Below are positions 35,751-44,588 of a DNA stretch of 64,000 nucleotides, piece by piece. The notes below the pieces were generated by a model. The model worked only from the letters and a program-made list of their open reading frames with translations. It did not search any database and had not been told where the DNA came from. Each line of letters starts with the position of its first letter. The first letter of the stretch is position 1. A program made the position numbers and the translations under genes. The stretch spans positions 2,604,001 to 2,668,000 of the forward strand of contig CAWJOU010000005.1 in NCBI GenBank assembly GCA_963844575.1, in the 5' to 3' direction. The stretch comes from DASZUK01 sp963844575 (GTDB lineage: Bacteria; Actinomycetota; Acidimicrobiia; Acidimicrobiales; RAAP-2).

Positions 35751-35757
35751 CCCTCCA

Positions 35758-37248
35758 TCATCGCCCACCGGGCGACCGCTCCGGGCCGGGCCGCAGCGAC
35801 GGCGCGTCGAGCGGGCACGACAGCGGCTCGGGGTCGGCGGTCGTGGTCCCGGCGGTGGGCGCTCGACGGGGGTTGGTGATGCCGACCGCGGCCGACAGCC
35901 CGCCGACCACGCAGAGGCCGGCCCCGATGAGCACCGCCGTGTGGAAGCCACCGGAGAACCGGACCGGCTCCCGGTAGGCCGCCCCGGTCAAACCGGCCAG
36001 GGCCGGCAGGAGGGCGACCGCCAGGAGCCCGGCCACGCGGGCGACGGCGTTGTTGACGCCGGACGCCAGGCCGGCATGGCGGGCGTCGACCGCGGCGAGG
36101 ACGGTCGTCGTCAGCGGGGCGACCGTGAGGGCGAGGCCGAGGCCGAACACGACGACGGCCGGCAGGACGTCGGTCACGTAGTCGCTACCCGCACCGATCC
36201 GCCCCATCATCAGCAGGCCGCCGGCGATGATGAGCGGTCCGGCGGTCATCGGCAGCCGCGGGCCGATCCGCTGGGACAGCGCACCGGCCCGTGACGACAG
36301 GAGCAGCATGATGATCGTGATCGGCAGCATCGCCGCCCCGGCGGCCAGCGCGGAGTACCCGAGGACCTGCTGTAGATCGACCGCGAGGAGGAAGAGGACG
36401 CCGCCGAGGGCCGCGTAGACCGCGAACGTCACGACGTTGGCCACCGTGAACTGGCGGGACGAGAAGATCGAGAGCGGCAGCATCGGCGCCCGGCTCCGGT
36501 GCTCGACGACGACGAACCCGACCAGGCCGCCGACGCCGACGACCCCGGCCAGCACCACCCCGACGAGGTCCGTCGACGCGGTCGGCCCTTCGATCAGCGC
36601 GAACGTCAAGGCGGCCAGGCCGACGACGACGAGCGCCGCGCCACCCCCGTCGATGTGCGGGGCCGCGTCCGGGTCGCGGCTCTCCGGGACGTGCCGGGAG
36701 GCCGCGACGACGGCGACCGCGAGCGGCACGTTGAGGACGAAGATCAGCCGCCACGAGACCGCCGTGACCAGCCAGCCGCCGGCCAGCGGGCCGATCGCGG
36801 TGGCGACGCCGCCGAGCGCCGACCACATGCCGATCGCCCGGCCGCGGTCGTCGGGCGCGAAGCTCGACTCGATGATCGCCAGGCTGCCCGGGACGAGGAG
36901 CGCACCGCCGACGCCCTGGAGGGCCCGGGCGGCGATCAGGACGATGAGGTCCGGGGCCGCCGCGCAGGCCACCGAGGCGACGGTGAACCAGGCCACGCCG
37001 ATGAGGAACACGCGCCGGCGCCCGAACCGGTCGCCCAGCGAACCGCCGATGAGGATCAGCGCCGAGAGCGTGATCAGGTAGGCGGTGAGGACCCACTGCA
37101 GGCCGGCGACCTGGGCACCGAGGTCCTTGCCGATCGACGGCAGTGCGACGTTGACGACCGTCCCGTCGAGCATCGCCATGCCGGACCCGAGCACCGTCGC
37201 CACCAGGATCCACCGGCCCGGGGTGGAGCCGTAGGTGACCGTCGACAC
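35758..37248 (-). CDS. DHA2 family MFS drug:H+ antiporter
   Basis: A 496-residue, 14-helix transporter. It has the N-terminal MAMLDGTVVNVALPSIGKDL (motif D1), GGSLGDRFGRRRVFLIGV (motif A), ARALQGVGGALLVPGSLAII (motif B) and ALGGVATAIGPLAGGWLV (motif C, antiporter). Likely exports hydrophobic or cationic drugs; the substrate is unknown. The C-terminal 35 residues are a polar Pro/Arg-rich tail. It lies just downstream of the GH43-like gene and upstream of ppa. Confidence 0.91.
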   Translation of the reverse strand: MSTVTYGSTPGRWILVATVLGSGMAMLDGTVVNVALPSIGKDLGAQVAGLQWVLTAYLITLSALILIGGSLGDRFGRRRVFLIGVAWFTVASVACAAAPDLIVLIAARALQGVGGALLVPGSLAIIESSFAPDDRGRAIGMWSALGGVATAIGPLAGGWLVTAVSWRLIFVLNVPLAVAVVAASRHVPESRDPDAAPHIDGGGAALVVVGLAALTFALIEGPTASTDLVGVVLAGVVGVGGLVGFVVVEHRSRAPMLPLSIFSSRQFTVANVVTFAVYAALGGVLFLLAVDLQQVLGYSALAAGAAMLPITIIMLLLSSRAGALSQRIGPRLPMTAGPLIIAGGLLMMGRIGAGSDYVTDVLPAVVVFGLGLALTVAPLTTTVLAAVDARHAGLASGVNNAVARVAGLLAVALLPALAGLTGAAYREPVRFSGGFHTAVLIGAGLCVVGGLSAAVGITNPRRAPTAGTTTADPEPLSCPLDAPSLRPGPERSPGGR

Positions 37249-37257
37249 GATCGGAGC

Positions 37258-38265
37258 CTATGGCGACGCTGCCGTCACGGTCGCCAGAAAGAGCCCGCGC
37301 CGGCCGTCCGGACCGGCGACGATCCCGTCGACCCATGCCGCGTAGGCCATGACGAGCTGGTGGTTGGCGACGAAGAACGACGGGCCGCCCGGACCGGTCG
37401 CGCCGTCGCCCGACGCCAGCGCCGGCGTGTCGCTCGCCGCCTGGCACGGCCCCAACGGCGACACGCAGGCCACTGCGCCGATGGCGTAGTCCGCCGTTGT
37501 CCACCGGTTGCCGCCGAAGAAGAGGTAGATCGTGCCACCGACGTCGGCCAAGGCCGGGCCCTCGACGATCCCGTCCTCCCATCCGGCCGTCGCGGTCAGC
37601 AACTGCACCGGCGAGCCAACCAGCGACGCGTCGTCACGACCGAGCGGCGCCGCCCAGATCGCGTCGTCGGTCCGGTCGCTCTTCCAGACGAGGACGTCGC
37701 CGGACCGGCTGCGGTAGATCGACGCGTCGATCGAGCCGCCCAGGCTGACCTGGCAGACGAACGGCGACGTCGACGGATCGACGAACGGGCCGATCGGCGA
37801 CGGCGCGGTCGCCCGTCCGATGCATTGGACGCCGTCGATCGCGTCGTAGGCGTCATAGAACATCTCGTAGCCGCCGGCCGGGTCCGGAGCCACCGACGGC
37901 GACCACGTCTCCCCGTACTCCACCCAGGCCGGGAGCACCGACATCGCGTCGCCGACGAACCGCCAGTCGACGAGGTTCGTCGACTCGAGCACCGGGACGT
38001 CGCTGACGCCGTCATTCGTCGTGTACGCGTAGTACGTCCCCCCGACGACCAGCACGCTCGGGTCCGGTGCGTTGGCCGCGTCGACCGGCCCGGTCGCCAA
38101 CGGCCGGATCGTCGGCGGGCCCCGTGTCCCCGGGGTCGGAGCCGCCGAGACGGTCAGGCCGGGTCGGTGAGCCCCGCCGGCCGGGGTGGCCGGGGTGGAG
38201 TGGACCGCCGAGGCGCCCGGGGCGGCCGTGGTGACGAGGGCGACGACGGCCAGGGCTCCCCACAC
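37258..38265 (-). CDS. Secreted GH43-like five-bladed propeller protein
   Basis: A 335-residue protein with a signal peptide (GALAVVALVTTAAPGASAV) and a beta-propeller resembling family 43 glycoside hydrolases. The catalytic-base region is NAPDPSVLVVGGTYYAYTTN, followed by ESTNLVDWRFVG and WSPSVAPDPAGGYEMFY; DASIYRSRSGDVLVWKSD supplies the second acidic strand and DGIVEGPALADVGGTIYLFF the likely general acid Glu. Expected to act on arabinan- or xylan-like polymers outside the cell; the exact substrate is not readable. GTG 38265 is the assumed start. Confidence 0.8.
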   Translation of the reverse strand: MWGALAVVALVTTAAPGASAVHSTPATPAGGAHRPGLTVSAAPTPGTRGPPTIRPLATGPVDAANAPDPSVLVVGGTYYAYTTNDGVSDVPVLESTNLVDWRFVGDAMSVLPAWVEYGETWSPSVAPDPAGGYEMFYDAYDAIDGVQCIGRATAPSPIGPFVDPSTSPFVCQVSLGGSIDASIYRSRSGDVLVWKSDRTDDAIWAAPLGRDDASLVGSPVQLLTATAGWEDGIVEGPALADVGGTIYLFFGGNRWTTADYAIGAVACVSPLGPCQAASDTPALASGDGATGPGGPSFFVANHQLVMAYAAWVDGIVAGPDGRRGLFLATVTAASP

Positions 38266-38388
38266 CGGCTCCAGGATCGGCCCCCAACATAAGGGCTGGT
38301 TAAGGGTTTGCCCGGACCCGGCCGATTCACAGCTGGCCCACAGGTGGCCCGAACCTAACCGCCAGCTCGGCGCTCTTGACTACCCGCG

Positions 38389-39747
38389 ATGGTGACCGAT
38401 GCGATGGCGGGGGCACCGACGGAGCCGGTGCCTGCCGTCCCCGGCCCCCCGGCCGACGAGCCCCCGACCGAGCCGACCGGCCGGCGACGGCGCCGATGGC
38501 TCGTCGTCGGTGCCGTCGTCGTCGTGCTCGCCGCCGGCGCGGGCATCGGGATCTGGCTCGGGACGAGCGGCTCGTCCGGCACCGGCCTGAAGGTCACCAC
38601 CCAGGTCGTCAGCGTCGGCACCGGCACAATGAAGCAGACCGTGTCGACGACCGGCACCGTCAACCCCGCCCAACAGGCCGACCTCGACTTCGCGGCGTCC
38701 GGCAAGATCACGGCGGTCGACGTGACCGCCGGCCAGACCGTGACGGCCGGCCAGACGCTCGCCACGATCGACCCGTCCGCGCTCCAGGCGCAGGCCGACT
38801 CGGCCCAGGCCAGCCTCACGGCCGCCCAGGCCAAGCTGTCGAGCGACGCGGCTGACGGGGCGTCGACAAGCCAGATCCAGTCCGACCAGGCGTCCGTGAC
38901 GTCCGCCCAGTCCCAGCTCACATCGGCGAACACCGACCTCGCCGACGCCACGCTGACGTCGACGATCGCCGGCACCGTCGCGTCGGTCAGCCTGACCGTC
39001 GGTCAGCAGGTCTCCTCGGGCGGGAGCGGCACCGGCGGGACGGGGACCGGATCGACCGGGACAGGGTCGGGCGGAACCGGATCGACCGGCACCGGATCGA
39101 CCGGAAGCAGCTCGTCGGCCCAGGTCGTCGTCGTCGGGACGAGCAGCTTCGTCGTCAACGGCACGGTCGACGACACGGAGGTCGGCGACGTCAAGGCCGG
39201 CGACCAGGCCGTGATCACGCCGACCGGAGCGACGACACCGGTCTACGGAACGGTGTCGTCCGTCGGGATCATCGCCAGCCAGAGCTCCGGCGTCGCGACG
39301 TTCCCCGTCGTGATCAAGGTCACCGGTACGCCGGCGAACCTGTACGCCGGTTCGACGGCCGACGTCTCGATCATCGTCAAGGAGCTCTACGACGTCGTCG
39401 AGGTGCCGACCGCGGCGATCAGCTACTCGGGCGGGAACGCCCAGGTCACCACGGTCGTGAACGGCGCGCACGTCACCAAGGAGATCACCGTCGGCGAGAG
39501 CTCGGGCGGCGAGACGCAGGTGACGAGTGGGCTGAAGGCGGGTGACAAGGTCGTCGAGCAGGTCGTCACGTTCACCGGCGGCGCAGCTGGCGGCCGCGGC
39601 GGGTTGCTCGGTCGGACCGGCGCCGGCGGGTTCGGTGGCGGCGCCGGCGGGTTCGGTGGGGGCGGCGAGGTCCCGGGCGGCGGCCGCACGTTCACCGGCG
39701 GGGGCGGCGGCGGGTTCACCGGTGGGGGTGGGTTCACCGGTGGCTGA
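38389..39747 (+). CDS. MacA-like periplasmic adaptor (HlyD family), first copy
   Basis: A 452-residue membrane-fusion-type adaptor. A cytoplasmic Pro-rich N-terminus is followed by one transmembrane helix at about 37-57 (WLVVGAVVVVLAAGAGIGIW), the lipoyl halves (FAASGKITAVDVTAGQTVTA and TIAGTVASVSLTVGQQV) around a short coiled coil rich in Ser/Ala/Gln (about 125-175), a Gly/Ser/Thr linker at about 205-245, a beta-barrel and a Gly/Phe-rich tail. It would couple to the MacB-like ATPase/permease encoded next. ATG 38389 starts the operon; the next gene overlaps by 8 bp. Confidence 0.87.
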   Translation: MVTDAMAGAPTEPVPAVPGPPADEPPTEPTGRRRRRWLVVGAVVVVLAAGAGIGIWLGTSGSSGTGLKVTTQVVSVGTGTMKQTVSTTGTVNPAQQADLDFAASGKITAVDVTAGQTVTAGQTLATIDPSALQAQADSAQASLTAAQAKLSSDAADGASTSQIQSDQASVTSAQSQLTSANTDLADATLTSTIAGTVASVSLTVGQQVSSGGSGTGGTGTGSTGTGSGGTGSTGTGSTGSSSSAQVVVVGTSSFVVNGTVDDTEVGDVKAGDQAVITPTGATTPVYGTVSSVGIIASQSSGVATFPVVIKVTGTPANLYAGSTADVSIIVKELYDVVEVPTAAISYSGGNAQVTTVVNGAHVTKEITVGESSGGETQVTSGLKAGDKVVEQVVTFTGGAAGGRGGLLGRTGAGGFGGGAGGFGGGGEVPGGGRTFTGGGGGGFTGGGGFTGG

Positions 39748-40441
39748 CGCCGGGCCGCCGGTCATCGGGCTCGAGCACGTCACGAAGGTCTACCGGACCG
39801 GTTCGCTGGCCGTCGCCGCCCTCCGCGGCGTGTCGATGACGATCGACGAAGGGGAGTACGTCGCCATCATGGGCCCGTCGGGCTCGGGCAAGTCGACGCT
39901 CATGCACATCCTCGGCTGCCTCGACGTGCCGAGCGGTGGGACGTACCGGCTGGCCGGCGAGGATGTGAGCGGCATGACCGAGGCGGCGTTGGCGTCGGTC
40001 CGGAACCGACGCATCGGGTTCGTCTTCCAGCAGTTCAACCTGCTCGCGTCGATGCCGGCATGGCGCAACGTCGAGCTGCCGCTGGCGTACGCCGGCGTCG
40101 GGCGGACCGAGCGCCGGCAACGGGCGCTCGCCGCGCTGGCCCGCGTCGGGCTCGGCGACCGCGTCGACCATCGGCCGGGGGAGCTCTCCGGTGGTCAGCA
40201 GCAACGGGTAGCGATCGCCCGCGCCCTCGTCACCGATCCGGACCTCATCCTGGCCGACGAGCCGACCGGGAACCTGGACTCGACGTCCGCCGGCGACCTG
40301 ATGGCCCTCATGGACGAGCTCCACGCGGCCGGGCGGACGCTCGTCCTGATCACCCACGACGCTGACGTCGCCACCGCGGCCGAAAGGATCGTCCGAATCC
40401 GCGACGGCCGGCTCGTCGCCGGCTCGGAGGTCGCGGCATGA
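39740..40441 (+). CDS. MacB-type ABC transporter ATP-binding protein
   Basis: A 233-residue ATPase of the LolD/MacB class. Walker A is GPSGSGKSTLMHIL, the Q loop FQQFNLL, the signature LSGGQQQRVAIARAL, Walker B LILADEPTGNLDS and the switch His ITHDAD. GTG 39740 overlaps the adaptor stop; the stop overlaps the permease ATG (ATGA). The gene order adaptor-ATPase-permease is that of MacAB-like and YknXYZ-like exporters of peptides or lipophilic compounds. Confidence 0.95.
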   Translation: MADAGPPVIGLEHVTKVYRTGSLAVAALRGVSMTIDEGEYVAIMGPSGSGKSTLMHILGCLDVPSGGTYRLAGEDVSGMTEAALASVRNRRIGFVFQQFNLLASMPAWRNVELPLAYAGVGRTERRQRALAALARVGLGDRVDHRPGELSGGQQQRVAIARALVTDPDLILADEPTGNLDSTSAGDLMALMDELHAAGRTLVLITHDADVATAAERIVRIRDGRLVAGSEVAA

Positions 40442-41667
40442 GCTGGCTCGAGACGATGCGGACCGGCCTCGAGGCCGTCCGGACCCACCGGCTCCGGTCG
40501 GGTCTGACCGTCCTCGGCATCATGATCGGGATCGCCGCGGTCATCCTGACCGTCGGCCTCGGTCAGGGCGCGCAGAACCAGGTCAGCTCGGAGATCAGTG
40601 CCCTCGGCACCAACCTGCTCACGGTCACCCCGGGCAGCACGACGTCGACCGCCGGGATCCGGGAAGCACTGGGGACGGCGTCGACGTTGACCGAGGCCGA
40701 CGCCACCGCCCTGTCGTCGAAGGTCGTCGCACCGGACATCGCCGCGGTCGCCCCGATCGTGCAGTCGTCGGCGACGCTCGTCGCCGGCTCGGCCAACTGG
40801 ACGTCGACCGTCGTCGGGACGACGCCGTGGTGGGCGACCGTCCGGGACCGGTCGGTGACCCAAGGCCGCTTCCTCGACCGCCAGGACGTCGCCGACCACA
40901 CCGCGGTCGCCGTGCTCGGGTCGACGACGGCCGGCGAGCTGTTCAGCGGCGAGGACCCGGTCGGGCAGACCGTCGACGTCGACGGGACGCCGATGACGGT
41001 CATCGGCATCCTCGACGCGGTCGGGTCGTCGACATCGACCGGCTCCAACCAGGACGACCAGGTCGTCGTCCCGATCAGCACCGCCACCCAGCGGCTCCTC
41101 GGGACGTCGTCGCTCAGCTCGATCATCATCCAGGCGACGTCCACCGGGACCCTCCCCGGCGCCTACCAGGAAGCGGACGCCGAGCTGCTGGCGCTCCACG
41201 GCATCACCGACGCGTCGGACGCCGACTTCACGATCACGTCGGAGACGTCAGAGATCTCGACCGCGACGTCCGTCGACAAGACGCTGACCGTCCTGCTCGG
41301 CGGGATCGCCGGGATCTCCCTGCTCGTCGGCGGGATCGGCGTGATGAACATCATGCTCGTCTCGGTCACCGAGCGCATCCGGGAGATCGGCCTCCGCAAG
41401 GCCCTCGGGGCGACGCCCCGGCTGATCCGCCGCCAGTTCCTCCTCGAGGCGTCGGTGCTCGGCCTCTCGGGCGGCGCCCTCGGCGCGCTGATCGGCGCGG
41501 TCGGCTCGGTCCTCCTGCCGCACGCCATCGGTGACCCGATCACGCTCTCGGCCCCGGCGACGGCCGGCGCCCTCGTCGTCGCCATCGCCATCGGCCTCGT
41601 CTTCGGCGTCTACCCCGCCAGCCGAGCCGCCCAGCTTGCCCCGATCGACGCTCTCCGGAGCGAATGA
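40438..41667 (+). CDS. MacB-like ABC transporter permease (FtsX domain)
   Basis: A 409-residue permease. The N-terminal transmembrane helix follows RTHRLRSGLTVLGIMIGIAA; a large extracytoplasmic MacB-PCD domain spans about 45-275; and three C-terminal helices form the FtsX domain (GGIAGISLLVGGIGVMNIML, RIREIGLRKALGATPRLIRR). The mechanotransmission design moves substrates on the outer face rather than through a channel. It is coupled to the ATPase by ATGA and followed by a secreted DUF5666-type protein. Confidence 0.94.
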   Translation: MSWLETMRTGLEAVRTHRLRSGLTVLGIMIGIAAVILTVGLGQGAQNQVSSEISALGTNLLTVTPGSTTSTAGIREALGTASTLTEADATALSSKVVAPDIAAVAPIVQSSATLVAGSANWTSTVVGTTPWWATVRDRSVTQGRFLDRQDVADHTAVAVLGSTTAGELFSGEDPVGQTVDVDGTPMTVIGILDAVGSSTSTGSNQDDQVVVPISTATQRLLGTSSLSSIIIQATSTGTLPGAYQEADAELLALHGITDASDADFTITSETSEISTATSVDKTLTVLLGGIAGISLLVGGIGVMNIMLVSVTERIREIGLRKALGATPRLIRRQFLLEASVLGLSGGALGALIGAVGSVLLPHAIGDPITLSAPATAGALVVAIAIGLVFGVYPASRAAQLAPIDALRSE

Positions 41668-41696
41668 CGAACCGGTCCGACGAGAAGGAGACCACG

Positions 41697-42614
41697 ATGC
41701 ACCGATCAACCCGACGAGTGACGACCACCGTCGCCGTGGCCGTGGCGATCGCGGTGGTGGCGGCCCCGGCCGCGGCCGGCGCGGCGACAACGACTCCCCG
41801 GGGCCGGTTCGGGCCGGGCGCGTCCGGTTCCGTCGCCGCCATCACAGGATCGTCGATGGAGGTCCAGAGCCAAGAGACCGGTCAGGCCACCGTGACGTGG
41901 ACGTCGTCGACGACGTTCACGCAGAACGCGACCACCGCCGCGTCGTCGGTGGCCGTCGGTGACTGCGTCACCGTCACCGGGACGACAGCCAAGTCGACGA
42001 CGATCACCGCCAAGTCGGTCACCATCGTCCCGGCCCCGTCGTCCGGTACCTGCACCACTGGCGCCGGGTTCAGCGGCTTCGGCGGCCGGGGGGCCGGGAG
42101 CAAGGGTGGCACCGGCCAAACCGGCCGCGGGGGCGGTAGTGGCACCGGGAGCGGGAACGGCAGCGGGGGCCGGCGCTTCCCCGGCGGCGAAGGCGGCCCA
42201 CCGAACGGCGCATCCGGCAACCGGCCGCCCGGCGGCGGGTTCGCCGGCGGTGGCAGCTTCGCCACTGGCAAGGTGACCGCGGTGACCGCCACCAGTCTCG
42301 CGATCTCCGGGTTCTCGTCCGCCAACTTCACCCGGCCGTCGGGAAAGAAGCCGGCGAAGAAGGCGACAGCCCAGAAACGACCCAAGGCGACGACCGTCAA
42401 GGTGGCGGTGAACGGATCGACGACGTACACCGAGACGCAGTCGGCCGCCGCGTCCGACCTGGCGGTCGGCGACTGCGTCCGGGCGACCGGCGCGAACAGC
42501 TCGAACGGGTCCGTGACGGCGGCCAGCGTCGACATCACGTCGACCGGCGGTCAGACGTGCACCGGCGGCTTCGGCTTCTCCGGTGGGAGGCCGGGAGCGA
42601 CCACGAGTGGCTGA
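41697..42614 (+). CDS. Secreted protein with two DUF5666-like domains
   Basis: A signal peptide (TTVAVAVAIAVVAAPAAAGA) is followed by two beta-rich repeats with matching motifs: SSVAVGDCVTVTG ... SVTIVP and SDLAVGDCVRATG ... SVDITS, separated by a Gly/Arg-rich linker (about 115-195). Each repeat has one conserved Cys in VGDCV and a second later Cys, suggesting disulfides. DUF5666 function is unknown. ATG 41697 has AAGGAG upstream; ATG 41664, overlapping the permease stop, is an alternative. Its place inside an exporter operon suggests an accessory or substrate role (inference). Confidence 0.75.
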   Translation: MHRSTRRVTTTVAVAVAIAVVAAPAAAGAATTTPRGRFGPGASGSVAAITGSSMEVQSQETGQATVTWTSSTTFTQNATTAASSVAVGDCVTVTGTTAKSTTITAKSVTIVPAPSSGTCTTGAGFSGFGGRGAGSKGGTGQTGRGGGSGTGSGNGSGGRRFPGGEGGPPNGASGNRPPGGGFAGGGSFATGKVTAVTATSLAISGFSSANFTRPSGKKPAKKATAQKRPKATTVKVAVNGSTTYTETQSAAASDLAVGDCVRATGANSSNGSVTAASVDITSTGGQTCTGGFGFSGGRPGATTSG

Positions 42615-44484
42615 GTCGAGGAGCCGGCGCTGGTGGCTCGCCGGCGGCGTCGTGGTGGTGCTGGCGGTCGTCGGCACCGGGGTGGGCCTCTGGGTGTCCG
42701 ACGCGTCCGGCGACGCCGGGTACCGGACCACCGCGGCGACGACCACCGACGTCCGCCAGACGCTCGACGTAACCGGCAGCGCGGGACCGGTGCACCAGTC
42801 CACAGCGGCGTTCCAGGTCGCCGGCACCGTCGCGGCCGTCGACGTCACCGTCGGCCAGACCGTGACGGCCGGCCAGGTGCTCGCGTCGCTCGGCACGACG
42901 TCGCTCCAGCGCGCCGTGACCGCCGCCCAGGCGACGCTGAACGCCGCCAACGCCAAGCTGACCGAGGACGAGAACGCCCAGACGACCGCCACGTCCACGA
43001 CCACGACGACTACCGCGCCGACCGCCGCCGCGACGACGACCAGTAACGCACCGTCGACGACCACCACGACGGGCGGACCGGCCTCGACCACCACGACGAC
43101 GAGCCCGACCGGCTCCGGCTCGAGCGCCCTCCAGCAGGCCCAGCAGGCGGTCGTCAGTGCCCAGCAGACCGCGGACGCCGATACGCAGGCTGCGTCGGCC
43201 GCGCTCGCCGCGGCCAAGTCGGCCTGCTCGAACTCCGGCACAGGCCGCGCCGGCGGCTCCGGGCCCGGCGGCTCCGGCCCCGGCACAGGCACCACGACGA
43301 CGACCTCACCGACGACGACCACGACCGCTCCGACCAGCGCCGCGTGCACCGCCGCGCTCGGCCAGGCCCTGGCTGCTCAGCAGCAGGTCGCCGCCGACCA
43401 GGCGGCGGTCTCGGCGGCCGAGAACGCCCTCGCCCAACTGCTCGGCCAGTCCTCCTCCTCAGGTCCGACGACCGGCCGGGGAGGCTCCAGCGGGACAGGC
43501 ACCACGCCGACCACCACGACCACTCCGAGCGCGGCGCCGAACACCGGCGCGACAGCACCGACCAGCCGGAGCACGACGGGTGGGAGCACGACCCCCACGA
43601 GCACCGCCAGTGGTACAACGTCCACCGGCAGCGGTCGGAGCGACACCAGCGGCGGTACCAGCGGGGCAAAGGGGGGCGCGACAACGCCGAGTGCCGGCAG
43701 CAGTCCGGCGGCCTCGGACAGCCCCGAGCAGTTGGCGACGGACCAGGCGTCGATCGACTCGGCGAAGGCGTCGCTGATCAAGGCCGAGCAGTCGTTGACA
43801 GCCGCCCAGCTCGTCAGCCCGATCGCCGGCACGGTGGCGGCGGTCAGCCTCTTGACCGGCCAGACGGTGTCAGCCGGGTCGACGACGGACCTCGTCACGG
43901 TCATCAACGCCGGCAGCTACCAGGTGACGGGCTCGCTCACGAGCACCGACGCAGCCGAGGTGAAGGTCGGTGACGAGGCGATCGTGTCGGTCAACGGAAC
44001 GACGGGCACGTTGGACGGCACCGTCGCTCGGGTCGGGCCGCCGACGACGAGCGACACAGCGACGACGTACCCGCTGATCGTCGCCCTGCCGGCCGGGTCG
44101 CACGGCATTGCGGCCGGCTCGGCGGCGCAGGTGGCGATCGTGCTCGACGACGCCCACGACACGCTGGCCGTCCCCACCTCCGCGGTCCACACGGTCGGCA
44201 CGAACGAGGCGTACGTCCTGCTCCTCCGGGGCGGGCAGCCTGTCCGACAGACGGTCAAGGTCGGCATCGTCGGCGACGTGTACACGCAGATCACGTCGGG
44301 CGTGACGAAGGGCGACGAGATCGTCCTGGCCGACCTGACAACGGCGGTCCCCTCGTCGAGCTCGACAACGATGAGCCGCTTCGGCGCCGGCCTGGGCGGC
44401 CTGACCGGTGGCGGGGGATTGGGGGGCGGAGGGTTCACCGGCGGTGACGGGTTCACCGGCGGGGGAGGGTTCTCCGGACGCTGA
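42607..44484 (+). CDS. MacA-like adaptor (HlyD family), second copy with Thr-rich inserts
   Basis: A 625-residue paralogue of the first adaptor: transmembrane helix at about 8-30 (WWLAGGVVVVLAVVGTGVGL), first lipoyl half (FQVAGTVAAVDVTVGQTVTA), and second half (LVSPIAGTVAAVSLLTGQTV) near residue 400. The coiled-coil hairpin between them is broken by long Thr/Gly/Ser low-complexity tracts (about 125-370), far beyond normal adaptors. The C-terminal beta-barrel region and a Gly/Phe-rich tail follow. GTG 42607 overlaps the DUF5666 stop by 8 bp; GTG 42583 is an alternative. Confidence 0.82.
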   Translation: MAESRSRRWWLAGGVVVVLAVVGTGVGLWVSDASGDAGYRTTAATTTDVRQTLDVTGSAGPVHQSTAAFQVAGTVAAVDVTVGQTVTAGQVLASLGTTSLQRAVTAAQATLNAANAKLTEDENAQTTATSTTTTTTAPTAAATTTSNAPSTTTTTGGPASTTTTTSPTGSGSSALQQAQQAVVSAQQTADADTQAASAALAAAKSACSNSGTGRAGGSGPGGSGPGTGTTTTTSPTTTTTAPTSAACTAALGQALAAQQQVAADQAAVSAAENALAQLLGQSSSSGPTTGRGGSSGTGTTPTTTTTPSAAPNTGATAPTSRSTTGGSTTPTSTASGTTSTGSGRSDTSGGTSGAKGGATTPSAGSSPAASDSPEQLATDQASIDSAKASLIKAEQSLTAAQLVSPIAGTVAAVSLLTGQTVSAGSTTDLVTVINAGSYQVTGSLTSTDAAEVKVGDEAIVSVNGTTGTLDGTVARVGPPTTSDTATTYPLIVALPAGSHGIAAGSAAQVAIVLDDAHDTLAVPTSAVHTVGTNEAYVLLLRGGQPVRQTVKVGIVGDVYTQITSGVTKGDEIVLADLTTAVPSSSSTTMSRFGAGLGGLTGGGGLGGGGFTGGDGFTGGGGFSGR

Positions 44485-44588
44485 TCCGGCCACCATCGTC
44501 GGACGAGTTTGCTGATCGTCAATCCACCCCTGCGTCGCCAGCGCTCCATGCGTGAGGTCTCAGTTGAGGCGCAGATGCCCAGGCTTTC

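Noticed and set aside
42950..43700. Repetitive ACGACC/ACCACG tracts looking like an array
   Set aside because: These are Thr codons in the low-complexity part of the second adaptor; no regular spacers, so not CRISPR.
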